From: Brumimicrobium sp.
GTDB taxonomy: Bacteria > Bacteroidota > Bacteroidia > Flavobacteriales_D > Crocinitomicaceae
Assembly: GCA_023957385.1 (NCBI GenBank)
Contig: JAMLGZ010000001.1
Span: 2,280,923-2,344,922 of the forward strand
Length of the DNA stretch: 64,000 nucleotides
Reading direction: 5' to 3'
In this document: positions 49,856 through 58,517 of the stretch, piece by piece
Position numbering within the stretch: the first letter of the stretch is position 1
Layout: every line of letters begins with the position of its first letter
Position numbers and translations under genes: made by a program
The notes under the pieces: model-generated
The model's database searches: none
Told to the model about the DNA's origin: nothing
Seen by the model: the letters and a program-made list of their open reading frames with translations, nothing else

Positions 49856-50974
49856 TTAATCTAATAACTCGTGTAATTTCTGAGCCAATGCTTCTCCTCT
49901 CAGATTGGAAGCGATAATTTTCCCATCTTTATCAATAAGGACTGTAGTAGGAATAGAATTTACATTATACGCTTTAGCTGCAATAGATTGCCAGTATGCT
50001 AAATCAGAAACATGTCCTTTCCATACCAAACCATCTTGTTGAATCGCTCCTATCCAGGCGTCTTTTGATTTATCTAAAGAAACTGAGAATATTTCAAATC
50101 CTTTATCCTTGTATTGTTGATAAAGTTTAACAACATTTGGGTTTTCTCTACGACAAGGTCCACACCAAGAAGCCCAAAAGTCAATTAAAACTATTTTTCC
50201 TTTATAATCTGACAAACGTAAAGTATCTCCCTGCGGATTCGGTAGTGAAATTTCCTTAGCTTGATTACCTGGCATTAGAGGAGTTCTAGCCATCATTATT
50301 TGTTTATTATTCTCAAATTCTTTTACCAAACGCTGAACAGTAGGACTTTCACTAAAACATCCTTTTAGTTCATTAATGATTTGCTCATACGTACTCCATT
50401 CTCCATCCAAATTCAAATTAGAGATAGCACCAATTAAGGCAGGAGAGTAATTATTACTACGGATAAATTGTTGTCGTTGCCCTACATAATTTTGATATAC
50501 CGGTGAAAAATCTTGTTGTATCTGTTTTTGCTGACTTAAATTTTGTTGTAAATATTGGTTGGCAGAATCTAATTTTCGATTATACACTGCTTGGATTCTC
50601 AAAAAATCTAATAATGCGACTGTTTCTGGAGAACCTATTACATTAGTAAATTGAAAGAAATTCTTACCATCTCCATAAATTTTAAGTGTATCGTTAGTTC
50701 GGATAATGATAGTGATACTTTGATTATCTTTCAAGGTTAATGTATAATAATCTTTATCCCTTAACTCTACCTTTTGTGAAAAAAAACCTTTTTTATCTAA
50801 TGGAATTTGAGCTAGTGTTTTAACTGCTGTTCCGTCGTTCTGTTGTAAACTTAATACTTCATTTTGTGTATTGAAAATTTGTCCTTTTAGCACAACAGAA
50901 AACTTTTCTTGCGCAAACATCGTTGACCATAGCGTCACACAGATTATTAAAACAAAACTCTTTCTCATATTCAT
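49856..50974 (-). CDS. TlpA-like thiol-disulfide oxidoreductase with DUF4369, copy 2
   Basis: 372 aa, signal peptide ending MFAQ. Same plan as its neighbour: DUF4369-like (VLKGQIFNTQNEVLSL), helical linker rich in Gln, then thioredoxin with FWASWCGPCRRENPNV and NSIPTTVLIDKDG. It begins directly after the stop of copy 3 (0-1 bp), so the pair is cotranscribed. Redox role in the periplasm inferred from CGPC. Confidence 0.9.
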   Translation of the reverse strand: MNMRKSFVLIICVTLWSTMFAQEKFSVVLKGQIFNTQNEVLSLQQNDGTAVKTLAQIPLDKKGFFSQKVELRDKDYYTLTLKDNQSITIIIRTNDTLKIYGDGKNFFQFTNVIGSPETVALLDFLRIQAVYNRKLDSANQYLQQNLSQQKQIQQDFSPVYQNYVGQRQQFIRSNNYSPALIGAISNLNLDGEWSTYEQIINELKGCFSESPTVQRLVKEFENNKQIMMARTPLMPGNQAKEISLPNPQGDTLRLSDYKGKIVLIDFWASWCGPCRRENPNVVKLYQQYKDKGFEIFSVSLDKSKDAWIGAIQQDGLVWKGHVSDLAYWQSIAAKAYNVNSIPTTVLIDKDGKIIASNLRGEALAQKLHELLD

Positions 50975-52198
50975 TTATTTTCCAAAAATCTCCTTTAATT
51001 TATTCTCCAAAGCTAAACCACGCAAATCTTCTGCAATAATCTTACCATTTGGGTCAATCAAGACTGTATGTGGGATAGAATTGAAATGATATTGCTGAGT
51101 TAAGGGTGTTTGCCAATACATCAAATCGCTTACATGATACTTCCATCTTAATCCATCAGCAGCTATTGCTTCTATCCATTTTTGTTTGTCTTTATCTAAA
51201 GAAACACTAAAAATTTCAAATTTTTCTTTCTCATATTTATCATATAATTTAACCACATTCGGATTTTCCATACGGCAAGGAGCACACCAAGATGCCCAAA
51301 AATCAATCAACACATATTTTCCACGTAATGAAGAAAGCTTCATTTTTGTTCCTTGTGGATTGGGTAATTCAATTTCTGGAGCGATTCCTTTTTGTTTAAA
51401 ATCAGTATATTCTTTCACTTCTTTGGCTAACTGAACCACTTGCATTTCTAGTTCTTTCGTGGCAATATTATCTGGATATTTCTCTTTGTATGCGGTCAAC
51501 ATCTTATTTAATACATCTACATTCTTAGGATCATAATGATCTAACCCCATCAAAGGCATAATATTCGTCATCATCAAAATATTGGCAGGATTTCCTGGGT
51601 CTTTATTGATATTATCTACAATAAATTTATCCATAGGTGCTTTATTTTTCAGTATCATATCCAACAAAACATCTTGCTGATAAGCTTGTGGGTTAGTAAT
51701 CGTTTTTTGCCATTCTATGAATTTATTCAACTCATGCATGTAACCATTCATCGTTGCGGACCACTCTGTTCCATTATAAACAGGAGTATAATTGAAATTG
51801 CTTGCATCTAATTCTAATTGAAGATGATCTCCAGGCACCAAAGTCATAGGAATTATTTTTGGGTCACTCGATTGCTTATCATCCAAATGTAGCTGATACA
51901 AACCCATATCTAAAATAGCTCCTTCTAATGCGAACTTACCTTCTTTATCAGAAATTGCTTTAGCAATAATCATAGGGCCTTTATCTGTATTGGCTTCCAA
52001 AACTAATGTAGCTCCCTCACCTCCTTTAATCACACCTTCAAGAATCACATTGGGATCTAAGTCTTGATTCATATACATTTCTGTATTAGTAGTATCGTTT
52101 ACTTCAACATCCTTATCTATCACTGGTTCTTCCTCTGATGAACTACATGAAAACAACACTAAACTAAGCATCAACAACAGATATAAACTCTTCTTCAT
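50975..52198 (-). CDS. TlpA-like thiol-disulfide oxidoreductase lipoprotein, copy 3
   Basis: 407 aa. Unlike the two neighbours it is a lipoprotein (LVLFSC, Cys near 18) with an acidic linker. DUF4369-like region (LEGVIKGGEGATLVLEA), helical middle, then thioredoxin with FWASWCAPCRMENPNV (CAPC rather than CGPC) and NSIPHTVLIDPNG. CxPC differences can shift redox potential. It starts 4 bp after gatB and may be cotranscribed with it. Confidence 0.9.
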   Translation of the reverse strand: MKKSLYLLLMLSLVLFSCSSSEEEPVIDKDVEVNDTTNTEMYMNQDLDPNVILEGVIKGGEGATLVLEANTDKGPMIIAKAISDKEGKFALEGAILDMGLYQLHLDDKQSSDPKIIPMTLVPGDHLQLELDASNFNYTPVYNGTEWSATMNGYMHELNKFIEWQKTITNPQAYQQDVLLDMILKNKAPMDKFIVDNINKDPGNPANILMMTNIMPLMGLDHYDPKNVDVLNKMLTAYKEKYPDNIATKELEMQVVQLAKEVKEYTDFKQKGIAPEIELPNPQGTKMKLSSLRGKYVLIDFWASWCAPCRMENPNVVKLYDKYEKEKFEIFSVSLDKDKQKWIEAIAADGLRWKYHVSDLMYWQTPLTQQYHFNSIPHTVLIDPNGKIIAEDLRGLALENKLKEIFGK

Positions 52199-52202
52199 TA
52201 TA

Positions 52203-53663
52203 TTATTTTTCTAAATATTCTCTTAACAAACCACTAGCAGATTTAGGATCTGCTTTCCCTTTTGATGCTTTCATCAAGGCTCCCATAAAGAAACCTGTCA
52301 ATTGTTTTTCACCGTCTTTATAACGTTGTACTTCCGCTGGATGTTGCTTCAACACTTCCTCTATCACAGAAAGAATTGCATTTTCATCGCTCACTTGCAC
52401 CAAATTCATATCTTCTGCCAATTTTTTAGGGGAAACTGTCGGTTGCTCCAGTAAAGCAGGAAATATTTTTTGAGCTGCCACCGTATTTGAAACCACATTT
52501 TCATGAATGATATCTACCAACTCTGCCAAGATCTTTGGGGAGATTGGAAATTCTTCAATAGTTTTTCCGTGATGGTTTAAATACGAACGAACTTCACCAT
52601 TCATCCAGTTAGAAGCTGCTTTGTACTGATTCGTATACTGAATCATTTCTTCAAAATAATTAGCAAAAGCCTTCGAAGAGATCAGGTTATTCGCATCGTA
52701 ATCCGATAATTGGAATGTTTGTGTGTATTTCTCGTATAAAGCCTTAGGCAAAACTGGCATCATCTGTCGGACCTTCTCCACATACTCTTTTGTTACCACT
52801 AAAGGCTGTAAATCTGGTTCTGGGAAATAACGATAATCATTTGCATTTTCTTTTGCTCTCATAGAAATTGTACGCATATTAGCTGCATCAAAAGTTCGAG
52901 TCTCTTGTGTTACCTGTTGACCATTTTCAATCAACTCAATATGTCTATCAATCTCATAGTTAATAGCTTTTTGCACGTGACGCATAGAGTTCATATTCTT
53001 CACCTCTACCCTTCTCCCATACTCTGTAGCTCCTTTTTTACGTACTGAAACATTGGCATCACACCGTAGGTTTCCTTCTTCCATGTTCCCATCACAGATA
53101 TCGAGATACCTAACTAAACGTCGGATTTCATTCAAATAAGCATACGCTTCATCACCACTTCTAAAATCGGGATCAGTTACGATTTCCAACAAAGGTGTTC
53201 CAGCTCTATTCAGGTCAACAAGAGTATCATAAACATCTACATCGTGAATACTTTTCCCCGTATCTTCCTCCATGTGAATTCGTTGAATTCGAATGGTTTT
53301 AACTACTCCATTCTCCATATTCAATTCTATCTTTCCTTGTGAACAGATTGGAGTTTCATCCTGAGTTATCTGATACCCTTTTGGAAGGTCAGGATAGAAA
53401 TAATTCTTTCTATCAAAATGTTGTTTTTCTGCTATTTTGCAATCCAAAGCCAAACCTAACTTAATCGCATATTCGATGGTTTTTTTATTCATCATTGGCA
53501 GCGTGCCAGGTAGTCCAAGCGTAATTGCACTCACATTTGTATTTGGACGTGCACCATATTCATTCGGATCACTTGAATATGCTTTAGTTTTTGTCAACAT
53601 TTGCGCATGGACTTCAAGTCCAATGACAGCTTCATACGTTGCTTTAATTTCTTCTGATACCAT
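52203..53663 (-). CDS. gatB: Asp-tRNA(Asn)/Glu-tRNA(Gln) amidotransferase subunit B
   Basis: 486 aa, full length. It phosphorylates the misacylated tRNA carboxylate and amidates it with ammonia from GatA. Signatures: AVIGLEVHAQMLTKTK, KNYFYPDLPKGYQITQ, HMEEDTGKSIHD, LVDLNRAGTPLLEIV, YRYFPEPDLQPL, and the C-terminal YqeY-like tail (LTGFFMGALMKASKGKADP). 13 bp downstream of the phosphorylase gene. Confidence 0.97.
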   Translation of the reverse strand: MVSEEIKATYEAVIGLEVHAQMLTKTKAYSSDPNEYGARPNTNVSAITLGLPGTLPMMNKKTIEYAIKLGLALDCKIAEKQHFDRKNYFYPDLPKGYQITQDETPICSQGKIELNMENGVVKTIRIQRIHMEEDTGKSIHDVDVYDTLVDLNRAGTPLLEIVTDPDFRSGDEAYAYLNEIRRLVRYLDICDGNMEEGNLRCDANVSVRKKGATEYGRRVEVKNMNSMRHVQKAINYEIDRHIELIENGQQVTQETRTFDAANMRTISMRAKENANDYRYFPEPDLQPLVVTKEYVEKVRQMMPVLPKALYEKYTQTFQLSDYDANNLISSKAFANYFEEMIQYTNQYKAASNWMNGEVRSYLNHHGKTIEEFPISPKILAELVDIIHENVVSNTVAAQKIFPALLEQPTVSPKKLAEDMNLVQVSDENAILSVIEEVLKQHPAEVQRYKDGEKQLTGFFMGALMKASKGKADPKSASGLLREYLEK

Positions 53664-53675
53664 TCAATTATTCAA

Positions 53676-54488
53676 TTATACACGTGCAATCAATTCTCTA
53701 ATAATTTGAGTCATTTTTGGCTCTTGTTGGTTGGCTACATCAATAACATCCTGAGCAGAAACTTCTACAATTCTTCCTTCTACACCTATATCTGTAATGA
53801 TAGAAACTGCAAAGCATGGAATATCCATGTGTCGTGCAACAATAACTTCAGGTACGGTTGACATACCCACCGCGTCTGCTCCTAAAATACGAACCATTTT
53901 ATATTCAGCAGGTGTTTCTAAGGTTGGACCTGTCAAACCAAGATAAACTCCTTTAGCGATTTTAATATTTAACTCTTTTGCTATTTCTTCAGCCAATGCA
54001 ATCATACCGTGATCATACGTTTCACTCATATCAGGGAAACGGGGTCCTAATTCATCATAGTTTTTCCCAATCAAAGGATTTGTTCCAAAGAAATTAATAT
54101 GATCTGAAAGTACCATTATTTCACCAATTTCATAATCAGGATTCACTCCTCCCGAAGCATTACTCACAACCAAACGCTTAATTCCTAGGGCTTTCATAAC
54201 ACGAACAGGAAAAGTTACTTGTTGCATTGTATATCCTTCATAGAAATGAAATCTACCTTGCATTGCCATCACGTGCTTTCCGCCTAACATTCCAAAAATT
54301 AATTTCCCAGAGTGTCCTTTAACCGTAGAAACTGGAAAATTAGGAATTGATTCATAAGGGATTTCATTGATGATATCAATTTCATTAACCAAACCACCTA
54401 AGCCAGTACCCAAAATAATTCCAACCTCTGGTTGAAGTGATATTTTAGATTTCAAATAATCTGCTGATTCCTTAATTTGAGCTAACAT
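53676..54488 (-). CDS. Purine nucleoside phosphorylase
   Basis: 270 aa, PNP class of trimeric enzymes. It splits (deoxy)inosine/guanosine with phosphate. Motifs: GIILGTGLGGL, VKGHSGKLIFG (phosphate His), VSNASGGVNPDYEIGEIM, GPTLETPAEYKM and VGMSTVPEVIVARH, and FAVSIITDIGVEG. The start overlaps the end of lpxK by 17 bp. Confidence 0.95.
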   Translation of the reverse strand: MLAQIKESADYLKSKISLQPEVGIILGTGLGGLVNEIDIINEIPYESIPNFPVSTVKGHSGKLIFGMLGGKHVMAMQGRFHFYEGYTMQQVTFPVRVMKALGIKRLVVSNASGGVNPDYEIGEIMVLSDHINFFGTNPLIGKNYDELGPRFPDMSETYDHGMIALAEEIAKELNIKIAKGVYLGLTGPTLETPAEYKMVRILGADAVGMSTVPEVIVARHMDIPCFAVSIITDIGVEGRIVEVSAQDVIDVANQQEPKMTQIIRELIARV

Positions 54489-55509
54489 ATTTTCCTATTT
54501 TTTCTTTAAATTCTTCTTTCTTATCTATTTCAACTTCCATAGTTTGATAATACCATGGATACTTTTCTACATAACTTTTAAGACTTGAATTCAGTAATCT
54601 TACTGCATCTTTCTCTGTCGTTACTATCACTTTATCTTGACCTGCAAAGGTATCAAATAAATTATGAATTTTATCTATATCTTCTTTCGTATAATGATGG
54701 TGGTCACCGAATTTAACAATTTTTACATCCGAAAAGGCTTTTAGATAATTTTGTAAAGGTTCCGGATTCCCAATTCCAGTGACCAACAGAACAGATTTTG
54801 GTATTTCAATTACCTCATCGCTTTGGATATTTCTTAAAGCTCCATATCGAATCGTAGAGAAATAAACAGGAGTTTCTTTTTGTAATTGAAGTTTTTTGGT
54901 GAAATCAGATTTTTGTGTTTCAGATAAATCAGTTGGACATTTGGTCACAATGACTATATCCGCACGTTTTTTCCCTGCTTTAAATTCTCTTAGTTTACCT
55001 GAAGGCATTACCCAATCATTAAAAAATGGGGCTTTATATTCTGTCAATAAAATATTGCAATCACGGTGAAGATAGCGGTTTTGATAGGCATCATCTAGGA
55101 CTATTAGCTCCAGAGAGGGGTTACTTTCTAACAGTTTTTTAGCACCCTCGACTCTATCTTCAGAAACAGCCACATCCACATTTTGGTGAAATTTGCGTGC
55201 ATAGGAAAGCGCTTCATCTCCCACTAAATTAACAGCTATATTTGGAGTGACTTTCACAAATCCTTTCGATTTCCGTCCGTAGCCACGAAGTAGAATAGCT
55301 GTTTTATATTGTTCTTTCAATAATTCTACGATATAAATGACATGGGGAGTTTTTCCGGTGCCACCTACAGATAAATTTCCAACAGAAATAACTGGTACGC
55401 TTACTTTTGAAACTGGTAGAATTCCAATAGTAAACAACATATTTCGCATAGAAAGAATCACCCCATACAAGAGTGACAATGGAAATAGTATGATGCGGAC
55501 TATCTGCAT
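54472..55509 (-). CDS. lpxK: Tetraacyldisaccharide 4'-kinase
   Basis: 345 aa. N-terminal membrane helix (1-24), then a P-loop SVGGTGKTPH (Walker A GGTGKT at 49-54) and LIVLDDAYQNRYLHRD (LpxK signature DDAxQ), DWVMPSGKLREF, VTTEKDAVR. It phosphorylates the lipid A precursor at 4'. First gene of the block lpxK-PNP-gatB, upstream of which lies the R1/R2 island. Confidence 0.95.
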   Translation of the reverse strand: MQIVRIILFPLSLLYGVILSMRNMLFTIGILPVSKVSVPVISVGNLSVGGTGKTPHVIYIVELLKEQYKTAILLRGYGRKSKGFVKVTPNIAVNLVGDEALSYARKFHQNVDVAVSEDRVEGAKKLLESNPSLELIVLDDAYQNRYLHRDCNILLTEYKAPFFNDWVMPSGKLREFKAGKKRADIVIVTKCPTDLSETQKSDFTKKLQLQKETPVYFSTIRYGALRNIQSDEVIEIPKSVLLVTGIGNPEPLQNYLKAFSDVKIVKFGDHHHYTKEDIDKIHNLFDTFAGQDKVIVTTEKDAVRLLNSSLKSYVEKYPWYYQTMEVEIDKKEEFKEKIGKYVSSN

Positions 55510-55597
55510 GGTTCAAAAATACAGAAAAATGTGGAAGGGAAGGTAGGGGTAGGAATAATTAATTGAAAATTGAGTATCGATAGGAAAATGGGGTTCC

Positions 55598-55820
55598 ATA
55601 CTCCCCCATTGGAGGGGGCTGGGGGGAGGACTACACTACTCAAAAAAGTAGGCAAAAAGACAAGACAAAAAAATGCTGCCTCCCCGCTCTGGTAAATACC
55701 CGTAGGGACGTACGATCGTACGACCCTACGGATATTTGCCATTCACGCGCGCTGCTTCTCGCTTTTTTGTCTGGCCGACGCACTTGGCGATGGCTTTTCA
55801 GGATGGGGATGGGGGAATGT
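55598..55820 (+). repeat. Dispersed repeat R1, copy C (one direct unit)
   Basis: Holds ACTCCCCCATTGGAGGGGGC, GGGGGGAGGACTACACTACT, CAAAAAAGTAGGCAAAAAGAC, CTCCCCGCTCT, one inverted and one direct unit (GTACGACCCTACGG...) joined by a near-palindrome with compensating changes, then CACGCGCGCTGCTTCTCGC and TTTTTTGTCTGGCC. It starts 89 bp upstream of lpxK. With R2 copy C it fills the gap 55510-55970. Confidence 0.85.
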
Positions 55821-55828
55821 TGATAGTT

Positions 55829-55897
55829 TTTGTTTGCTTGTGCTTACTGTTGGTCAGTGAGCTTCGCTTTGCTACGGTTGTCTCGGAAGTAGCGGGT
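55829..55897 (+). repeat. Dispersed repeat R2, copy C (right part)
   Basis: Contains GTTGGTCAGTGAGCTTCGCT, TTGCTACGGTTGTCTCGG and AAGTAGCGGGT, matching the right part of R2 copies at 11516 and 56750. It abuts the upstream region of the second YoeB module. Confidence 0.7.
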
Positions 55898-55923
55898 CTC
55901 AACTTAAGAGGTGAAAACAATTT

Positions 55924-55954
55924 TTGGAGAATAATTATATTCTCATTATATTTG
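55924..55954 (+). promoter_or_regulatory. Complete promoter of the second YoeB module
   Basis: TTG (55924-55926), 20-bp spacer, TATATTTG (55947-55954), 15 bp before the ATG at 55970. It lies immediately to the right of R2 copy C. Confidence 0.75.
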
Positions 55955-55969
55955 AGTAAAATAATTTTC

Positions 55970-56197
55970 ATGTCTGAAAGAAAAAACATAATTACTATAG
56001 AGCAACCAAAAGATAATGAAAAGTGGGCTGCTTTAGAAGCTTTCTTGAAAGCTCTTAAAATTAATTTCAATATTAGTAATGATGAAAGCTATAGTCCTAA
56101 GTTTGTTGAAAAAATCGAAACGAGCAGAAAACAAGCTAAAGAAGGAAAATCAACGAGAGTAAAAAAAGAGGATTTAAAAGAGTTTCTAGGATTATAG
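55970..56197 (+). CDS. Antitoxin of second YoeB module (DUF2683-like)
   Basis: 75 aa from the ATG at 55970, chosen because a full promoter ends 15 bp before it; the longer frame upstream runs through the repeats and is not coding. Starts MSERKNIITIEQPKDNEKWA; C-terminal half YSPKFVEKIETSRKQAKEGK and DLKEFLGL match the antitoxin at 9474. It neutralises the downstream toxin. Stop and toxin start are separated by one base. Confidence 0.8.
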   Translation: MSERKNIITIEQPKDNEKWAALEAFLKALKINFNISNDESYSPKFVEKIETSRKQAKEGKSTRVKKEDLKEFLGL

Positions 56198-56198
56198 C

Positions 56199-56465
56199 AT
56201 GTCTTACTACATAGAATTTACTGATCTAGCAAAACAAGATATTATATTTCATCAAAAGTCTGGAAATAAAGCTGTCCTCAATAAATTACTTTCTTTGTTG
56301 GAAGATATTTCTGAACATCCTTTTTCTGGAACTGGCAAACCAGAACCACTTAAATATAGTCTATCAGGGACCTGGTCTAGGAGGATCAACAAAGAACATA
56401 GGTTAGTTTATGAAGTAAAAGAAAATGTTGTATTTATTCTTTCTGTCAAAGGACATTATCTATAG
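56199..56465 (+). CDS. yoeB: Txe/YoeB family toxin (second copy)
   Basis: 88 aa, closer to E. coli YoeB than the copy at 9668: HPFSGTGKPEPLKYSLSG, TWSRRINKEHRLVYEV and C-terminal KGHYL, with the catalytic-region Glu, Arg and the His/Tyr pair all present. mRNA cleavage at the ribosomal A site is expected. It follows the antitoxin by one base. Confidence 0.92.
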   Translation: MSYYIEFTDLAKQDIIFHQKSGNKAVLNKLLSLLEDISEHPFSGTGKPEPLKYSLSGTWSRRINKEHRLVYEVKENVVFILSVKGHYL

Positions 56466-56557
56466 AGAAAACAGTTAACACATGTAATCCTAAAACTAAA
56501 TTTAAAGCCAATAAAAGAAAAAGTGTTCCAATGGAGATGATTAATTAAAAGAATACG

Positions 56558-56716
56558 GTGACAACAAAGGATAAAGAAAAACAACTGAAAGAATTAGAAA
56601 ATAAGATTCTAAAGGGTCTTAAACTCACCTATAAACGCTTGCTTCAATTTAAAAAGGAAAAAAATAGTGAACTTGTGGTGATGCGAGGCGACAAAATTGT
56701 ACGAATTAAACCGTAA
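56558..56716 (+). CDS. 52-aa small protein
   Basis: GTG-started frame ending MRGDKIVRIKP, with ELENKILKGLKLTYKRLLQF (Lys-rich helix) and KKEKNSELVVMRGDK. The pattern of a helix then F/LKKxKNSxLVVxRxGKIV recalls a widespread small Bacteroidota protein, by memory. In-frame stop 9 bp upstream. No signal peptide; function unknown. It lies between the second YoeB module and an R2 copy in the accessory island. Confidence 0.6.
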   Translation: MTTKDKEKQLKELENKILKGLKLTYKRLLQFKKEKNSELVVMRGDKIVRIKP

Positions 56717-56749
56717 TAGTTTTCGGTCTTTAAGTCTTCTATCTTCACT

Positions 56750-56950
56750 AAAACAGAAGCCCCCCGAAAAAACTCATTCACTTTTTTTGTTGTAGTTACA
56801 AAATTAAACCTCAAAAAGATTATAATCCTTATTTCATAAATAACTAATAGACAACTCTTTACACATCATACTTCGTTGGATCGAAGGTTTTTATTCGCTT
56901 TTACTTCCCGTTGGTCAGTGAGCTTCGCTACGGTTGTCTCGGAAGTAGCG
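56750..56950 (+). repeat. Dispersed repeat R2, copy D
   Basis: Aligns with 11516-11727: AAACTCATTC, TGTAGTTACA, ATAAATAACTAATAGACAAC, CTTCGTTGGATCGAAGG, TTTTTATTCGC, TTTTACTTCCCGTTGG, TCAGTGAGCTTCGCT, ACGGTTGTCTCGGAAGTAGC. It joins directly to TTTTGAAGTGTGCGTTTCAT, the 5' edge of the RHS fragment seen at 13063. With R1 copy D and R2 copy D' it fills the gene-free stretch 56717-57357. Confidence 0.7.
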
Positions 56951-56954
56951 TTGT

Positions 56955-57165
56955 GGTTTTGAAGTGTGCGTTTCATAATCGAAATATACAAAAAATTAAT
57001 TCTTCCTTACTTTTTTCTTGTCAAAATAGCAAGGCAAAAAAAATGCTGCCTCCTCGCTCTGGCAAATACCCGTAGAGACGTACGACCGTACGTCTCTACG
57101 GGCATTTACCGTACGTCTCTACGGGTATTTGCCGTACGTCCCCACGGGCATTTGCCATACTACAT
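56955..57165 (+). repeat. Dispersed repeat R1, copy D (three direct units)
   Basis: Left edge as in copy B (TTTTGAAGTGTGCG..., CTTACTTTTTTCTTGTC). Then CTCCTCGCTCT, one inverted unit and three direct units of 23 bp beginning GTACGTCTCTACGGGC, GTACGTCTCTACGGGT and GTACGTCCCCACGGGC, each ending ATTTACC or ATTTGCC. The GCGCGCTGCTTCCCGC right arm is missing. Confidence 0.85.
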
Positions 57166-57180
57166 TTATCGAACAAAAAA

Positions 57181-57262
57181 CCCTTTATATCTCACGACAT
57201 GTTGGATTGAAAGTTTTTATTTGCTTGTATTTCGGCTGGTCAGTGAGATTCGTTTTGCTATG
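57181..57262 (+). repeat. Dispersed repeat R2, copy D' (degenerate)
   Basis: ATATCTCACGAC, TTGGATTGAAAGTTTTTATT, GCTTGTATTTCGGCTGGTCA and GTGAGATTCGTTTTGCTA match R2 with many changes. Directly after R1 copy D. Confidence 0.55.
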
Positions 57263-57327
57263 AATGAATTTTGCCCATTTATGACATTTAAAAATTCGTG
57301 TTAACTAATTTTGAAAGATTAAAATAT

Positions 57328-57335
57328 TAAGTTTG
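57328..57335 (+). promoter_or_regulatory. -7 element TAAGTTTG of gcvT
   Basis: Matches TAnnTTTG 22 bp before the ATG at 57358. A TTG at 57311-57313 is 14 bp away, shorter than usual. Confidence 0.5.
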
Positions 57336-57357
57336 TAAAAAATAACTAAATAGAGAC

Positions 57358-58443
57358 ATGAAAGAAACAGCATTAACAGCGGTACATGTACAATTGGGTG
57401 CCAAGATGGTTCCTTATGCAGGATATAATATGCCTGTTCAATATGCAGGATTAAGACACGAGCACGAAGTAGTTCGTAATGGAGTAGGCGTTTTTGATGT
57501 GTCCCACATGGGAGAATTTTACATTAAAGGCGATAATGCAGAAGCTTTATTACAAAAAGTAGTAAGTAATGATGTAAGTAAACTTGTTATTGGCAAAGCT
57601 ATGTATTGTTATTTCCCTAATAATACAGGCGGAATTGTAGATGACTTAATCATTTATAAAATTTCAGATACCCATTTTATGATGGTAGTGAATGCTTCTA
57701 ACATTGAAAAAGACTGGGAATGGATGAATAAGCATAATGACTTAGGAGTAGAACTTATCAATGCTTCTGACAATATTGGTTTATTAGCTATTCAAGGCCC
57801 AAAAGCTGCAGAAGCTATGCAATCATTAACTTCCGTTGATTTAACAAACATGCCTTACTACAGTTTTCAAATTGCCGAATTTGCAGGAATTAAAGATGTT
57901 TTCATATCTGCTACAGGATATACTGGTAGTGGCGGCTTTGAAGTGTATGTGAAAAACGAAAATCTAAAACAACTATGGGATAAGGTTTTTGAAGCAGGAA
58001 AAAACTATGGAATTGAACCTATTGGTCTAGGAGCAAGAGACACACTTCGTTTAGAAATGGGATTCTGCTTATACGGAAATGATATTGATGAAACTACTTC
58101 TCCGATGGAAGCTGGATTGGGTTGGGTAACAAAATTCACAAAAGAATTTGTAAATAGCAAAGCACTTCAAGCTGAAAAAGAAGCAGGAGTTAAAAATAAA
58201 TTAGTCGGATTTAAGCTAATCGACAAAGGTATTCCTCGTCATGAATACACTATTCAAGATGCAAATGGAAACAAGATTGGGTATGTAACTTCTGGTACTA
58301 TGTCACCATCACTAGATGAAGCCATCGGAATGGGATATGTTCCTGTTGAATATGCACAAGAAGGAAGCAAGATTTACATCGAAGTAAGAAATAAACCTTT
58401 ATTAGCGGAAGTGGTTAAGACTCCTTTCTACAAGAAGAATTAA
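57358..58443 (+). CDS. gcvT: Aminomethyltransferase, glycine cleavage T-protein
   Basis: 361 aa. It moves the aminomethyl group from the H-protein to tetrahydrofolate. Signatures: [37 protein letters not shown] (folate site, with the Asp supplied by [20 protein letters not shown]), [17 protein letters not shown] at the C-terminus. Monocistronic, between the island and a terminator. Confidence 0.97.
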   Translation: MKETALTAVHVQLGAKMVPYAGYNMPVQYAGLRHEHEVVRNGVGVFDVSHMGEFYIKGDNAEALLQKVVSNDVSKLVIGKAMYCYFPNNTGGIVDDLIIYKISDTHFMMVVNASNIEKDWEWMNKHNDLGVELINASDNIGLLAIQGPKAAEAMQSLTSVDLTNMPYYSFQIAEFAGIKDVFISATGYTGSGGFEVYVKNENLKQLWDKVFEAGKNYGIEPIGLGARDTLRLEMGFCLYGNDIDETTSPMEAGLGWVTKFTKEFVNSKALQAEKEAGVKNKLVGFKLIDKGIPRHEYTIQDANGNKIGYVTSGTMSPSLDEAIGMGYVPVEYAQEGSKIYIEVRNKPLLAEVVKTPFYKKN

Positions 58444-58470
58444 ACGGAATTATAAAAGCATATAGAAACA

Positions 58471-58500
58471 AAAAGGCGGTTTAAAAAAACCGCCTTCTTT
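58471..58500. terminator. Bidirectional terminator
   Basis: AAGGCGGTTT/AAACCGCCTT stem with an A4 loop, between the convergent gcvT and lipoprotein genes; TTCTTT follows on the plus strand and TTTTTG on the minus strand. Confidence 0.85.
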
Positions 58501-58517
58501 AATGAGTACATATTTTC

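Noticed and set aside
56955..57165. R1 direct units as a CRISPR array
   Set aside because: The units are adjacent without spacers, only 1-3 per copy, and no cas gene is present.
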